Of a stretch of DNA of 64,000 nt, positions 53,176-64,000 are shown in pieces. The DNA comes from Obelidium mucronatum (taxonomy: Eukaryota; Chytridiomycota; Chytridiomycetes; Chytridiales; Chytriomycetaceae): the NCBI GenBank assembly GCA_025765595.1, contig JAIVFH010000011.1, forward strand, positions 248,001 to 312,000. Direction: 5' to 3'. The notes below the pieces were generated by a model. The model was not told the origin of the DNA. It saw only the letters and a list, made by a program, of their open reading frames with translations, and did not search any database. The stretch's first letter is position 1; the number at the start of each line of letters is the position of its first letter. A program made the translations under genes and the position numbers.

Positions 53176-55873
53176 TTACAGTGAAACGTTTCCTCCCCAA
53201 AGCTTGCCTCCGCTTGATTTTGTATTTGTCACAACGGACTCCTTGTTTTCCGTCACGTTGACTCCATAATCTGGTCTGATCAAGCCAGCATCTTTGCCGT
53301 AGTCACTATGAACAATGCTTTTCACTTCCGGCTCCAGTCCCTGCAAATCATCCACCACAGCAGAATACCGCTGCATCAAACTAAACACACCAAGCAGCCC
53401 AACAACCTCCATAATCGCCCATGGATTCTTTTTCGACGCGCGATACAGTTTCGGTGAAATTTGATAATGTTCGTGACTCCGAACTGCAAACTTTGCAGCC
53501 ACAACTTGTGTCAAGTACTCATAGTCCTGATTTGGCAGCTCTGTATTCTCCAAGTTGAAAGATTTCGCCCTCCAAAGTGCGATTTTTAAATCAGCAGCAC
53601 AAATCTTGGCGTCTTTGGCGAGCTTCGCGAAATGGCACGAGAGATAGTTGTTTGGGATGCAGGAAAAGTAAATGTACCCGAGAAGAAACTTTTCACTGCT
53701 CTTCATCAAGTATGGGTGCTCATTTGTTGGATTGTTGTCGAGACTTGTAAACAGCAGTGTGTTCAATGTATAGCAGAAGGATCGCTTGGCTTCAAAAGAT
53801 GATATTTTCTCAATATATCGGGGCATGAATTTGAATTTGGAGGAGATCCAGGAGTTGAGTGATTTCGTGGTTGATGGAAACCCTTTATACAAGTTGGTGG
53901 TCATGCGTACTGATTGAACGCCATGTTTAAAGAAAGATATCCTCCTTTTAAAATTTGACGGCGGCGGTGCTTCCTTTTCAGGAAGTAAACCCCCAGGTAA
54001 CAGCGTCGGAAGCGATCGACTCCTTGATGTATTGTGCTTCATCCGTGATACACTTCCCTGAACAACCTCAGAAGCCCGGACTTTGTTGTTTATGTTTGAT
54101 AAAATTGACAATCTTTTCGAAGATGCAATGGATCCTCTTTGCTGATTTGATTGAGAAACACTCGATCCTCGTTTGAATTGTGATTGTGCCGGCGATGTTA
54201 AGGATGCAACTTGTTGTGGTGTCTCTATAGATGCTCTTTGAACTTGCTTATGAATGACGGGAGGTGATGGGCAAGCAGCGTTTGGTATTGCTACGGCAGG
54301 GGCAGGGCTTGGGAGTGCAGGGGATGGTATGGGAAGTGCAGGTGATACAGACGCCACTTCTAGAGGCCCTGGTTGACTTCCCTGCTGCCGTTTTAAAGAT
54401 CCTCGGGGTATAGTTTCAGCGCCACCGCTTGTCCGTTTGATGGAAACACGAACCATTGGGCGGACACTATCGGTACCTCCCGCGCTATCTCGGAAACTAG
54501 AAATGCTTTTAACGGTACTAGTATGACTGAATACTTGATCTGTATTGCTTGAAGTAGACGTAACTGGACTAGAGACATCCTGGTTGATTGGGTTTGTAAA
54601 CGATTTTCGCACAATGCTGCTTCCCGGCCTGTTCATCAAGAGTTGAATGGCTGCAATTGCTTCGTCTTGACTAGATACAGGTTCTTCAACCATTTTATCT
54701 GTGGAAAGTAAATTGTTTCCACTCTTGGACTTCATCTTTTCGTTCTGAGCAGCTAGAATTTCGACAGATCTCACATTTCCACCTGATCTTGATTTTAGCA
54801 TTCCTTGGGTCAACTCTATTGATTTCCCAACATTGGAGGCATTGGTTGTTGAGCCATGTCGTGAGCCTTGCCTCGAGCCCCTTTTGAGCTCGATTTCCTT
54901 GATTGCGGCAATTTCTTCAAGAGATTTTAATTGAGTACGTGATCCAGTTTGTCCTACTTCTGATTGCTTCCTCTTCTCAACTATTGCAGCGCATGTTCTG
55001 TAAGCTCCCACGTTCCATCCAGTTCCAGCAAATACATCAAGAGCAAATCGCTCCGTTTCTGGACTGATATCGATGCAGAGGAGTTCATTTATGGCATCAT
55101 GGAACGCTAAATTTTATTAATCAAGTCGGAAAAATAAATAAAAAATAAAAATAAAAAACACACCTGCGACCCCACACACCATCCCCAATTGCTGCAACCC
55201 TTTTTCTCCAAAATGCCGAAGAATAGACAACCTCATCCTCTCAGTACGAGAAGCAGGTACAGTCGACGCCCCAACAACAAGTCTAGCAACAGCCTTCTCG
55301 CGTTCCTGCGCTGCAGTTTCGCTTTTACTTTCGAGGAGACCTATCAACACGAGAATATCTTGTTTGGGCTCTTTAACGGTTTTAACAAGGTTTGCAGAAC
55401 ATAGTGGGCTTTCTGCTACAATCGATGAACAAGCTCCGAGCAGTTTACGCTGTTTGAGTGAAAACTTGCTGTTTAACGTGAAGGCAAAGGAAGGATCTAT
55501 GGAGAACTGAGGTAAGGATACAGCGACGCATCTGTTATCGACATTGGTTCAAGAGTTAAGTTTTCACAACCATATAACTATAAACTAACCCATAAAATAC
55601 AGGCAGCCAAATAGACTGAACACAAAGAGCTTTGAGCTGGCTAGAGTTGGGTTTTGGACTGACTCCACCAGCAACATTAGCAGTGGCTGATGAGGGTGGG
55701 GTTTCAGTTAGGAAGCTGATCCAGGCTTCAAACTCTTCACGGAAATCGGTTTCGTTCGTAAACTTGCGCAGTTTATCTTGTTTTTGGATCTAATTTAGAT
55801 AAATCGCTGGAAAGTAAAGTTAACGCGTCAGATACTCAACGGTAAAGTGATTGTTCAGAAGCGGCCATTTCAT
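53176..55873 (-). CDS. Large protein with AhpD-like helical motifs
   Basis: Exons 55873-55841, 55789-55590, 55531-55164 and 55106-53176 give 843 aa, all phases consistent. The first half includes LSILRHFGEKGLQQLGMVCGVAAFHDAINELL, which has the length and hydrophobic pattern of the AhpD/carboxymuconolactone-decarboxylase fold, followed by ERFALDVFAGTGWNVGAYRT; the CxxC redox pair is not present. A low-complexity Ser/Pro region follows. The C-terminal part has a second helical region (AKDAKICAADLKIALWRAKS, WAIMEVVGLLGVFSLMQRYS) resembling the same fold. A double AhpD-like architecture is my inference. No known function. It is transcribed divergently from the SCFD2 gene with only 32 bp between the start codons. 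Confidence 0.6.
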
Positions 55874-55905
55874 GAAAAGTACTTTTTTGATTATATTCAA
55901 TAAAA
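55874..55905. promoter_or_regulatory. 32-bp gap between divergent start codons
   Basis: The AhpD-like gene starts at 55873 on the minus strand and the SCFD2-like gene at 55906 on the plus strand. The gap is AT-rich (about 25 of 32 bases). The two promoters must overlap each other's 5' coding sequence, or one start lies further downstream. Confidence 0.7.
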
Positions 55906-58473
55906 ATGGATTTTGTGCACACGGCAACCGATCGGCTGCTTCAGAACCTGGGCGACGCTGTTGTAGTTGCAGATGCGCCAATGATGAAGGTCTTTTGAGT
56001 CTTGATTAGTTCGGGTGTTTTGACATGTCCAATAGGTTCTCAAGTGGAGCTTAAAGGGCGGATGGTCTTCCATCTTTGCCAGCGGCTCAATAGTTGTGAA
56101 AAACCTCGAAGAATTGACTGTAAATGGAGGCAGCGGTGGTCTGAGGTGCGCCGCCAGCTGGCAATATTATCGTTGCAGCAAACCTGACACTTTTGAAAAG
56201 CATTTCGGAACCGAAAACCATCGTGTTTCTTGTATCTTCTCACCTGGCTCGTCATGCTCAAAGTATTCGCAACCATCTTTTTGCTCGTTCGTATTCGGAA
56301 TGCCGCATCGTCACGGCCACTGCCGAATCGCTCCATGTTGCCGAACTGAGTCTCGAAGCTGATTTAATGTCTGAGTTCGATGCGTATTTGGGTTTTGAAG
56401 TGGAAGGCTATTTTGGAAAAGTGGAGTCAAAAGTAAAGGATTGGATGGTCGAATCAGCTCGAAAGTATGCGGATTGATCTCCCACGTAAATCTCATGGTA
56501 TTTTATGCAGGAATGAAGCCGATCCTGATGACGATGACGATATTGAAGTAGACGTGGAATATCTTCCATTATCTTTTGCCACAATCACTCCGGAACTCTT
56601 CACGATTCCTCTTGTGGATACTTTATTTCCAAACTTGAATTCTGGACGTTGGTATCATTTTTCTTGGGCAATCTAATCTTCCGTGTTGAAGTTTAAAAGA
56701 GCATGGATATTCAGATGCCCCTACTTCGACCAAGTCTTTGGAGCTCCCCTCATCTTTTGATGTTCGTGATAACATGGGTTTAAGCTGGAATCTCTAATGT
56801 TTCTTTCTTGTTGGGGTTTTCAGAAACCAACAAGACAACTTGCTCTTGCTCTATGTTCCCTTTTGGAATCTTTAGGGGTCAAAGAAGAGATCTTTGCTGC
56901 AGGTTGAGTTCTTATTTTTCAACAGCGAGTTGTCTCTTCTAATATTCTTTCTCTGGAAAACTAGGAGAGCTATCCCGCCAGGTTGCAAGATGCATAATTT
57001 CACAATCCATGGAATCTCCCCGTCGAACTGCGCCACAAAGTACAACCGGGCTGATAATTATTGACAGAACACTCGATTTAACGGCATCCATGAGTCATCC
57101 CGATAATCTGCTTGATACAATCTTTCAAACACTTGAACAGCCATTGATTGACTCTCTTGATCGTCAAGTTTCCCCTGCTCCTCTCAACTCGCACGCACTG
57201 TTCCCGTACACTTTCTCGCATGGGGCTGATTCGGACACAATGGACTTTCTACGTGTCCTGACAATGCTTTCGCAGAAGGATAGTTTGGTGACTACTAGGA
57301 AGAGACTTGTGGATTTGATTGCAAAGATTGATCCTTCCCAACGGCCTCGCGTTTTGGGTAGGTTAACGTTGGATCAAATGGATAAACTTTTGTCAGTCTT
57401 CAAAGACTCGGAAGAATCATTGAAAAAGGAAGGGGTTCTGTTGGTGGCGATAGCAGCAGCTGTTGAAGCGGCCAAAAGAAGGTAAAAACAAAAATAGTTT
57501 CCTTAACGTAGAAAAATTAAATATTCGCGACAGTGAGATGTCGAACGCCGAAAGTCTCATAAATATTGAAAAACTGATATCACTCTCGTTGTCTGAGTCT
57601 TATGATCCGGCTTGTGCGATATTCCCTGTGATTGATGTCCTCAGAAAAGTCGCCAATAGCAAGAATGGCACATCATCTCCTCCAACTTCTCCTCAATCTG
57701 GGCAGTCACTGAATTCGCGCCCTGGCTTTTCAATCAATGACGCTCTCAAGCTCGCAACTTTTAGTTACTCGCTATTGGGGCCGGATGTGTTAACGATGGA
57801 TCCTTCCCTAAAGACAAAACTGGCGCAAGCATTTCTTGGAGCCCTAGCAGATACCACAATAGGGAACACAGAAACCGAGAAAATGTGGGTCTCAGAAGTA
57901 ATGGATCGTCTAGAGCTGATATCTGCCGCACGATCCACCCTGAAACAAAAACGGTATGCTATTATCCATTGGTTGGACTTTTGGGGTGCCTTTTTTAACA
58001 CTTTTTTGCGTTATAGACTTGTAGATTCGGATTCGCCAACCCCGTACAAGTCCTTCTTGCGCCGTGCATTGGTTTCTTCGCTCACCAGTTCCGATGCTTC
58101 CCCAGTAGCAGTGAAGCCATTAGCCGAAGCCGACGACCTTGCGCACATTCCATACGGAGGCACACTTGGAAATGTGCTCAATAAATTCAGGTATGCAACT
58201 CATTGACGGTTTTGTGGGTATCTGCTTTATTTTGCTGTTACCAATCTGTGTTTGATTTTTTTAGTCGACTGTTGGGTGGAGCGCATCCGAAACCTCGGGA
58301 CTATAATACGTTGATTGTATTTGTTATTGGCGGAGTGGACAGCTTCGGAGGTGCGAGATATTCGCGAAGCCGCACGCGACAGTGGAGGGGTGAATGTAAT
58401 TGTCGGCAGTACGGGAATCAGTGACTCTATTATTCAGTTGCAGTTGTTATTCCCTTGTGTGCCAGGGCGTTGA
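55906..58473 (+). CDS. SCFD2: Sec1/Munc18 family protein, SCFD2-like, two frame breaks
   Basis: Nine exons: 55906-55989, 56036-56464, 56511-56647, 56700-56761, 56824-56902, 56965-57481, 57534-57953, 58017-58190 and 58265-58473. Landmarks are TIVFLVSSHLARHAQSIRN, DVEYLPLSFATITPELFTIP, RQLALALCSLLESLGVKEE, GLIIIDRTLDLTASMSHPD, and the C-terminal VIGG...EVRDIREAARDSG with VIVGSTGISD, as in SCFD2-type proteins that regulate SNARE assembly. Two +1 breaks occur: near 56141-56150 (CTG AGG, before GAPPAGNIIVAANLTLL) and near 58338-58350 (before EVRDIREAA). Removing one base at each gives 702 aa, close to animal SCFD2 (about 680). Exon 4 uses a weak GTTCGT donor. Confidence 0.78.
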
Positions 58474-58501
58474 ATAAAAAATACAATGTAAAAGAGCCCC
58501 T

Positions 58502-58726
58502 TTAAACGTTCAAACTTGGGCAGAATCGCTTCTTCGAGCCGGATCGAAATGTTGATGGCGACGACGACTGCTCGTGGGCTGCTTCGCTGATTTCGACGAA
58601 CTTTTGCTTCATTTTGATCGGATCCGACAGTCCGCACCCAGTCCGCCAGGCCGCGTCGACTTCATCTTCTTCACTGAATCTTCTGTTCCGTTTTTTCTTT
58701 TGCTTCTCGGTTTCGATTTCAGTACT
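58502..58726 (-). other. Possible 3' exon of an unidentified minus-strand gene
   Basis: A 74-codon open stretch after a good splice acceptor (CATCCCAG). It is basic then polar: EKQKKKRNRRFSEEDEVDAAW and IKMKQKFVEISEAAHEQ, ending in TAA 58502-58504. Composition is coding-like and GC-rich. No upstream exon was found in the following 300 bp, so it may be an orphan or decayed exon. Confidence 0.35.
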
Positions 58727-59069
58727 CTGGGATGAATATTAAAAGTTTTAAAAAACCTCCTATAGGTTCTTATGTGTTTTGACTGATATTGACGGATAAA
58801 TTAGCCTTCATTTGATACATCATACCGTTGGTCCAGTATAACGGGTAATACACCTGGGACTGTAAAGATATTGCAGCACTAAGGATCAACTTTTTTTTTC
58901 TTCAGAATTTATTATAATTTGGATATTTGGCGATACCATGTGCAATGATGTGACTGGCATGGTCATACCGATCAAAACAAATTCCTTTCACGGGAGATGA
59001 TGCCACCAATAATGATAAAAGCCGCTTGCGACAGCAATCCCATTTCACAAAATTACAACTCCCGTGAAA
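58727..59069. other. Intergenic region upstream of the TauD gene
   Basis: About 340 bp, AT-rich, with no convincing gene. It should include the TauD promoter. Confidence 0.4.
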
Positions 59070-60332
59070 ATGTCACCAGTGGAAACTCAACAACTTGCAA
59101 ATGCTACTGCTGCCTTGTCCTTGAAGGCTCAAAACGCTGGTCCGCTCAAGGTCCAGCCTCTGAAGAGAAACTTTTCTTTGAATGCCTTCAAGAGCTTTAA
59201 GTTGCAACCGCATATTGGAACAGAGTTTGAACAGGGGTGAGAGCTTTCAATAGTAAAGGGCGGCAATATGAATCTGACGTTCTAAATACCGACTTCTGAT
59301 ACAGCACCATTCAAATTCGTGATATTCTCAAGGCTCCAAATGCCGATGAGTTGATTAAAGATTTTGCCGTTCTTACGTCTGAGCGCAACGTGGTTTTCTT
59401 GCGTGATCAAGATGTTACTTTTGAGGAGCAGGCCGAATTTACTGACCGTCTCGGACGCGCCGCAGGGAAGCCCGCTACTTCGGGACTTCACACTCACCCA
59501 ACAACCAACTTGGCTGATGAATTTGGTGAAAAGCGCCACTGACATCAACTCTGAAAAACTCAAGAGATATGGTGGTGAATACGGTGGCCGCACCGAACTG
59601 GCATCTGCGGGCTGGCACTCCGAGTAAGCCAAAACAATTAAGTCCGAATTTTACGCTGGTTTCTAACATGCTTTGAATGTAGCATCACGTTCGAGCATGT
59701 ACCATCGGATTACGCTTCGTTGCGCTTGCGTTCCACTCCACCAGAGGGCGGCGATACACTTTGGGCCAGTGCCTACGAAGTATATGAGCGTTTATCACCA
59801 GCTTTCAAGAAATTCTTGGAAGGATTAACTGCCACTCACGTCGGTGAAGGTTTCTTGAAACTTGCGGCTGCTGGAATTGTTCCCATCCACGCCGGACCAC
59901 GTGGGGCGCCAGAAGATGTTGGAACTGATTTGACTGCTATTCACCCAGTAATTCGCACAAATCCAGTTACCGGATGGAAGGGAGTCTTTGCCAACCGAGG
60001 ATTCACCTAAACGTATCAACGAACTTTCCAAAGACGAAAGCGACTTGGTTCTTGAATATCTCTTTAATTTGGCTGTCCAGAATCACGACTTGCAAGTTCG
60101 TTTCCGCTGGAATAAGCACGATGTGGCCGTATGGGACAACCGGTCCGCCTTCCACACTGCCACCGTTGATTTCGACATTGATAGTATCCACCGTTTGGGT
60201 GATCGCGCTACTTCATTGGGTGAGCGGCCATATTATGATCCTAACTCAACCTCGCGTCGTGAGGCACTTGGAATTGCTCCACCAGTTGCTCGTCGTGCGC
60301 ATCTTGCGGCACTAGCAGCCAAAAGCGTGTAA
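59070..60332 (+). CDS. TauD/TfdA-type Fe(II)/2-oxoglutarate dioxygenase, two frame breaks
   Basis: Exons 59070-59236, 59305-59623 and 59683-60332. Family features: LTSERNVVFLRDQDVTFEEQ, GWHSDITFEHVPSDYASL (HxD iron ligands), GGDTLWASAYEVYERLSP, LHTHPTTN, VRFRWNKHDVAVWDNRSAFH (distal His) and an Arg-rich C-terminus for 2-oxoglutarate. It resembles fungal sulfonate/taurine dioxygenases that release sulfite from organosulfonates for sulfur supply. The frame stops at TGA 59540-59542 after EFGEKRH, continuing +1 as DINSEKLKRYGGEYGG. It stops again at TAA 60008-60010 after the conserved RGFT, continuing +1 as KRINELSKDESDLVL. Skipping one T at each stop gives a normal 377-aa enzyme. Confidence 0.8.
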
Positions 60333-61935
60333 AGAAATGTCTTTTTTAAATATCAGATTATACTGCTCAATAAAATTGTGTTAGTCTTTTGTCATCAACA
60401 TGTGCAACAATTTAGAGAAGGAGAAATAAGTACAGTTATATAAATAAATAAATAATACTAACATTTCTTCATTTTCTTCACAAAAACGAACGTAGAAGAG
60501 GGTTCTCAAAACCCAATAACCCAATAGGGAACTCAACCGTCCTTTGTTGTAGTAACAGCTCGGCCACGAGAAATCTGGTTATTTTAACGAATACTTGATG
60601 TTTGATGCGTCATTCAGTATGTATATGAAAAATCGTGAATAATCATGGAATAATCATGAACTTGATATCCAGCTGCGTTGTGCAACCCACCGTAGTAAAT
60701 ACGTACATAGCAGGACCTTTCAAGAGTGTCTGGTTTGAGACAATGTCATCACGACATAAAACAGAAGCCGACTCGCAAAAAAAAACTGATGAATTATGTC
60801 CAATCTGGTTACTTATCAAGAGGGAAACCAATCATGCAAATGCCACTGGTTTACACGCTGAAGGCACAATACTCTGTCCGCAACCTACAAAATGGAGGAG
60901 ACGGGGCAGCATATAGCGGCCGCTCCAGGTACGTTGGAACAGAATATTGTGTCTTCAGCATATAAACCAAGAGTAGGTATTCAATCAAGCAGGGTGATTC
61001 GTAACTCATGGTTCATGAAGTTTTACTTTTCCAATTGTCCGTCCGCAGAAGAAGCCAATAAAATGGCCAAATGCCGACGTTAATAGCAAATTAAATAAAA
61101 CAGTTGCTTCAAGTTGTGGGTGACTTGGCTAGCTTGTTGGTGGGAGACTGCCTATGAACTTCCGATTGGTGGAAAATCGCAACACAAGGGAGCTCCAACT
61201 CGCCAGGAAGAGTCGTACAAGAGAAACAAAGCAGCTATTAAAAAAGAAGAAGGGTAAGAAAAACCAAAATGTGCAAACGTGAGCTTGGTTGGAGTTGGAT
61301 GATTGGTTCGCCAGGTTATTTTTGAACTGATTTTTTATTTTGCAATCAAATAAACAATAACCCCACCATATGCATTTTCCATCTCATGTCTTTTCATTGA
61401 TTTGAATGAAAATAATGAAGAGTTACGTTTGTTAACCTGGCTAATGGGATTATTTCGGCTTGTAAAGCCCCTGTCGATGTCACAGAACCATACTAATATA
61501 ACGCTTGAATAATTTGAATTTAGCGGTTCATCTTAAGTACAAACTCGATCGTGCTCCTGACGGAGTGGTTTTACCAGTCTGTCTATCGCCGGTTGAGCTA
61601 TTGGTAGCATATCGGTCAAAAGACTTTTCTCCCATCGCACTAGTAAGTGATTTGCTCCGGAAGTGCTTTCAGAACCAGTTCAGAGATTTTCATAACTTCG
61701 ATTAAGCACCTTTGCAGCACATTGCTTTCAAAAAACGAGCATGTCGGAGATCTCCGCTACTGATGGTGAGACCTAGTAGAAGTTTCGCTTCGGATTTTGT
61801 CAGAAAGGTCTTCTTCAGAACACATTCCTTCTGAGTCCTTACCTCAACCTATCCCACAATCTTACCCAACATCGTTGATGACTTTTGAGGATCAACTATT
61901 AACCAGCTTTTAATAACTTCCATGATAACGTGAAC
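60333..61935. other. Gene-poor region, 1.6 kb
   Basis: AT-rich sequence with short chance frames only. I looked for transposon ends, tRNA-like sequence and splice-joined exons and found nothing I can support. Confidence 0.5.
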
Positions 61936-62665
61936 AGGTGCGTCACCGAGGAGGAAGAAACCAATAGGTGCTCAGTCAAGGCGGATATACCTCAACCTTA
62001 GACCTATCGTCATCCAATACACCCCCGCAACATACCAATTATTTGTAGAAGCTTGCCAGAGAGACCTGGCTCGCCCTGATATTTTGAGCCAAAGCAAAAC
62101 TGCAATCCTTGCTTGTCTCAGCGAAATCACACCTAAGGTCCATCCGCACCGAATCATATACTGCGCGACGGCAGAAATATTTAAGCCGTCTGCACCCCTT
62201 CCATTCGGTGGTCCCCGTACAACTCCCGGATATACCTCCTTCAATGGACAAACGTGCAATCAGCTCTTTGATTTTCTGGTGTCTTTAGCATATAATACGT
62301 TCTGGAATCGTTATGGACGCGATTCGATAGACTTCATTATTGGCAGACTAAATTATGTGATTGCGTTGCACAGGTGTGTTGGTGGTGGCAGCAGGAGAGT
62401 TGCCAAACAGACGATGGATGAGCTATTATTGCAAGGCATGAAGAAAGCGGGACATATTCCATGGAGCAAAGCCGCAATTATTCCAGAGCAGTTGCGGGAT
62501 GATGCGTGCTTGGATGATTTTGGGGATGGTGTGTTTTTTTCGCCAAAACATTTGGGTACTGGAACTGGACATAATCCTATCGAAGCAGTAAGAGATCAGG
62601 AGGCGAGTGTAGCATTAAGCACCATTCTCCAAGAGGATCAAATGCTGAATGTGGGACCGGGGTGA
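61936..62665 (+). CDS. Hypothetical protein, probably a 5'-truncated exon
   Basis: A frame open from about 61936 to TGA at 62663-62665 without an early ATG; an acceptor-like GTGAACAG sits at its left end. It encodes IVIQYTPATYQLFVEACQRD, ILACLSEITPKVHPHRIIY, QLFDFLVSLAYNTFWNRYG and MDELLLQGMKKAGHIPWSKA, with balanced composition that looks like real protein. I do not recognise it. Its place between gene-poor DNA and a transposase suggests it could belong to a mobile element. Confidence 0.4.
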
Positions 62666-63179
62666 TTTTGTGCGCCAATACCAACCGTTCGTCGGCGCTT
62701 CACTTTTACACAATCCGCCCCCTTCGGATTGAAGAGAGTTATAGTCATAGCTATCAATAAATTAATCCAGAGCATTATTGCGGCAGTGACTGGGTGAGCT
62801 GGTTCCTGCATTGAGCCTGACAAGACAAACTTCAAGTTCTGGGACAAACATTCGATTTCGGTTGAGCTCTTTCACATGGATCTTCGAATGGGAGATAGGG
62901 CTTAACTGAGTTACCCTTGAGGAGTTGACTGGTTTGGGCGCCCGTTGCCAACATCTAATTTTTTTTCATAAAAACCATCCCACAAACGCTAATGAGTGAC
63001 CCTTCGATTCCGACCTATACCCGATAAAAATGACCTGTTCAAAATGACTATTTTTTCACATAACAACTGATTCGAAACCACAACATCAGCCAAAATTTAA
63101 TCACATATTCTCTTTTATTGAAACTTCTAACTGCAAAAAGGATACTAACGTAACAGTTAAGGTGATGTTGATTTGGGCC
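62666..63179. other. Gene-free stretch beside the right-end transposase
   Basis: 514 bp with no supported gene. It probably holds the 3' flank of the minus-strand transposon, but I could not place a terminal inverted repeat because the partner end is outside the window. Confidence 0.4.
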
Positions 63180-64000
63180 TCAGTTCCCACAGCTTTCAAC
63201 ATGGCTGTCAAACAAGCCCTCGCTATTAACCTTGCACTCAGGGCAGATCCGATACGCCTCGCAAATACTGCAGCTCAACCACGCTGAGCTGGAGTGCCAT
63301 CTTTTTGTGCAGCGGCCATTTTCTGAAACTACTCTACACAACTTCGCCTCCTTTCCAGCCTCTTTCTCCAGATCCTTTGCAACTCTCTTCTGCCTTCTAT
63401 TCTCCTTCAGTTCCGACGCCGCTTTTCTCTTCGTTTCCTTGGCGGCAACAGCATTGTCTTGCGCTTTTTTCAAGTCTTCAAACGAGTAGACTTGATCCAG
63501 TTTTACAAATTTCTCAGGCTGTGCAGCGACTTTTCGAATGACAGAAGCCGAAGATGAAGACTCAAAGTACCCCAGGAACTCTTTGACAGCTGGAGAGAGG
63601 TTGGTGGAGTCGGTGGGGACAGCTGCAACATTGAGTTGGGCATTTTTCAAAATGATCTCTTTTGACCATGGATAAATGCCAGTAGTCTTGAACGCAGAAC
63701 TGATCAGGTGAGGTGTTAGGCAGCTGCGAGCTTCAAGAGTCATTGGTACCAACTCCTCCCCAAGGCTCTTGAACGTACAGTTGCTAAAGCTTCTTTTTTC
63801 CTGAAAAAGCCGGCAAATTTTGTTCTTCAAAGTTGCGAAAATAGACTCGTCCAGTGGCTGGAGGAAGTGCGTTGTGTTTGCAGGTAGAAAAAAACCTTTA
63901 ATACCAAGCTCGAAGCAGTGCGATAGAACGTCAGAGGTCTTGTGGACACCAAGATTGTCCAAAAGAAGCACCGGGGTCAAGCCTGGATGCAAAATGTCCC
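63180..64000 (-). CDS. Pogo/Tigger-type (DDE_1) transposase, C-terminal part, runs off the right edge
   Basis: The minus-strand frame is open to the last base of the window, so the N-terminus is missing. It shows LLLDNLGVHKT (second catalytic Asp block), FFLPANTTHFLQPLDESIF (third acidic block, PANTTHxLQPLD) and SAFKTTGIYPWSK, all typical of Tc1/mariner-superfamily pogo/Tigger transposases. A Lys/Glu/Arg coiled region follows and the protein ends in a cysteine-rich tail (CSICEAYRICPECKVNSEG) that may bind zinc. No break is seen in this part. Confidence 0.85.
   Translation of the reverse strand, partial: DILHPGLTPVLLLDNLGVHKTSDVLSHCFELGIKGFFLPANTTHFLQPLDESIFATLKNKICRLFQEKRSFSNCTFKSLGEELVPMTLEARSCLTPHLISSAFKTTGIYPWSKEIILKNAQLNVAAVPTDSTNLSPAVKEFLGYFESSSSASVIRKVAAQPEKFVKLDQVYSFEDLKKAQDNAVAAKETKRKAASELKENRRQKRVAKDLEKEAGKEAKLCRVVSENGRCTKRWHSSSAWLSCSICEAYRICPECKVNSEGLFDSHVESCGN

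Noticed and set aside
56762..56823. Apparent extra frame break in the SCFD2-like gene before KPTRQLALALC
   Set aside because: Using the weaker donor GTTCGT at 56762 restores phase exactly, so an ordinary 62-nt intron explains it.
60635..60965. Short plus-strand frames of 79-93 codons
   Set aside because: Overlapping frames with no coding bias, no splice sites and no conserved motif.

Overview
The window reads as nuclear DNA of a zoosporic, chytrid-like fungus. Evidence for a fungus: a fused CAD/Ura2 gene whose dihydroorotase domain has lost its metal site, a Golgi GDP-mannose transporter, C-terminally anchored wall-type proteins and a TauD-type sulfonate dioxygenase. Evidence for a flagellated cell: a three-repeat doublecortin protein and a BICD/Spindly-like dynein adaptor. 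Genes are densely packed and rich in introns, mostly 40-75 nt with a tail down to about 28-39 nt. I saw no tRNA, rRNA or CRISPR.

Layout. 1-4.0 kb is transposon DNA: the 3' part of a hAT transposase with a complete PIF/Harbinger element just downstream. 4.1-10.8 kb holds a hypothetical gene, a large cysteine-rich GPI-type surface protein, gene debris and a small acidic/basic protein gene. 11.2-18.4 kb is CAD (URA2, 7 exons, 2269 aa). 18.7-28.8 kb holds a GDP-mannose transporter and a P5-type ATPase on the minus strand, and a divergent ABCG transporter. 28.9-32.7 kb carries two cytoskeletal genes on the minus strand: a coiled-coil protein with a CC1-box and a CUE domain, and a doublecortin-family protein. 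33.0-38.6 kb is an array of seven paralogous genes for eight-cysteine proteins with a hydrophobic C-terminus. 38.7-46.4 kb has a vanadium-haloperoxidase-like protein, an uncharacterised broken gene, a YND1-type apyrase and a sodium:solute symporter. 46.8-49.2 kb has two F-box proteins. 49.2-60.3 kb has a RasGEF, an AhpD-like protein, an SCFD2-type Sec1 protein and a TauD dioxygenase. The right end is gene-poor and finishes in a pogo/Tigger-like transposase that runs off the edge.

Points that stand out: (1) the seven-gene cysteine cluster, with the exact spacing C-x4-C and CxC-x8-C in every member and no recognisable N-terminal signal peptide; (2) about ten places between 41 and 60 kb where a clear reading frame continues only after a +1 shift, several exactly at a stop codon; removing one base per site restores whole genes of expected length. 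Indel errors, pseudogenes and programmed +1 frameshifting cannot be told apart from sequence alone; (3) a CC1-box plus CUE domain combination; (4) UUCG-type hairpins in introns; (5) introns of 28-39 nt; (6) GC-rich coding islands, mostly at gene 5' ends.

The genes are mostly unrelated housekeeping functions. Themes that recur are pyrimidine synthesis, Golgi glycosylation (GDP-mannose import plus nucleoside diphosphatase), the cell surface, and microtubule/dynein biology.
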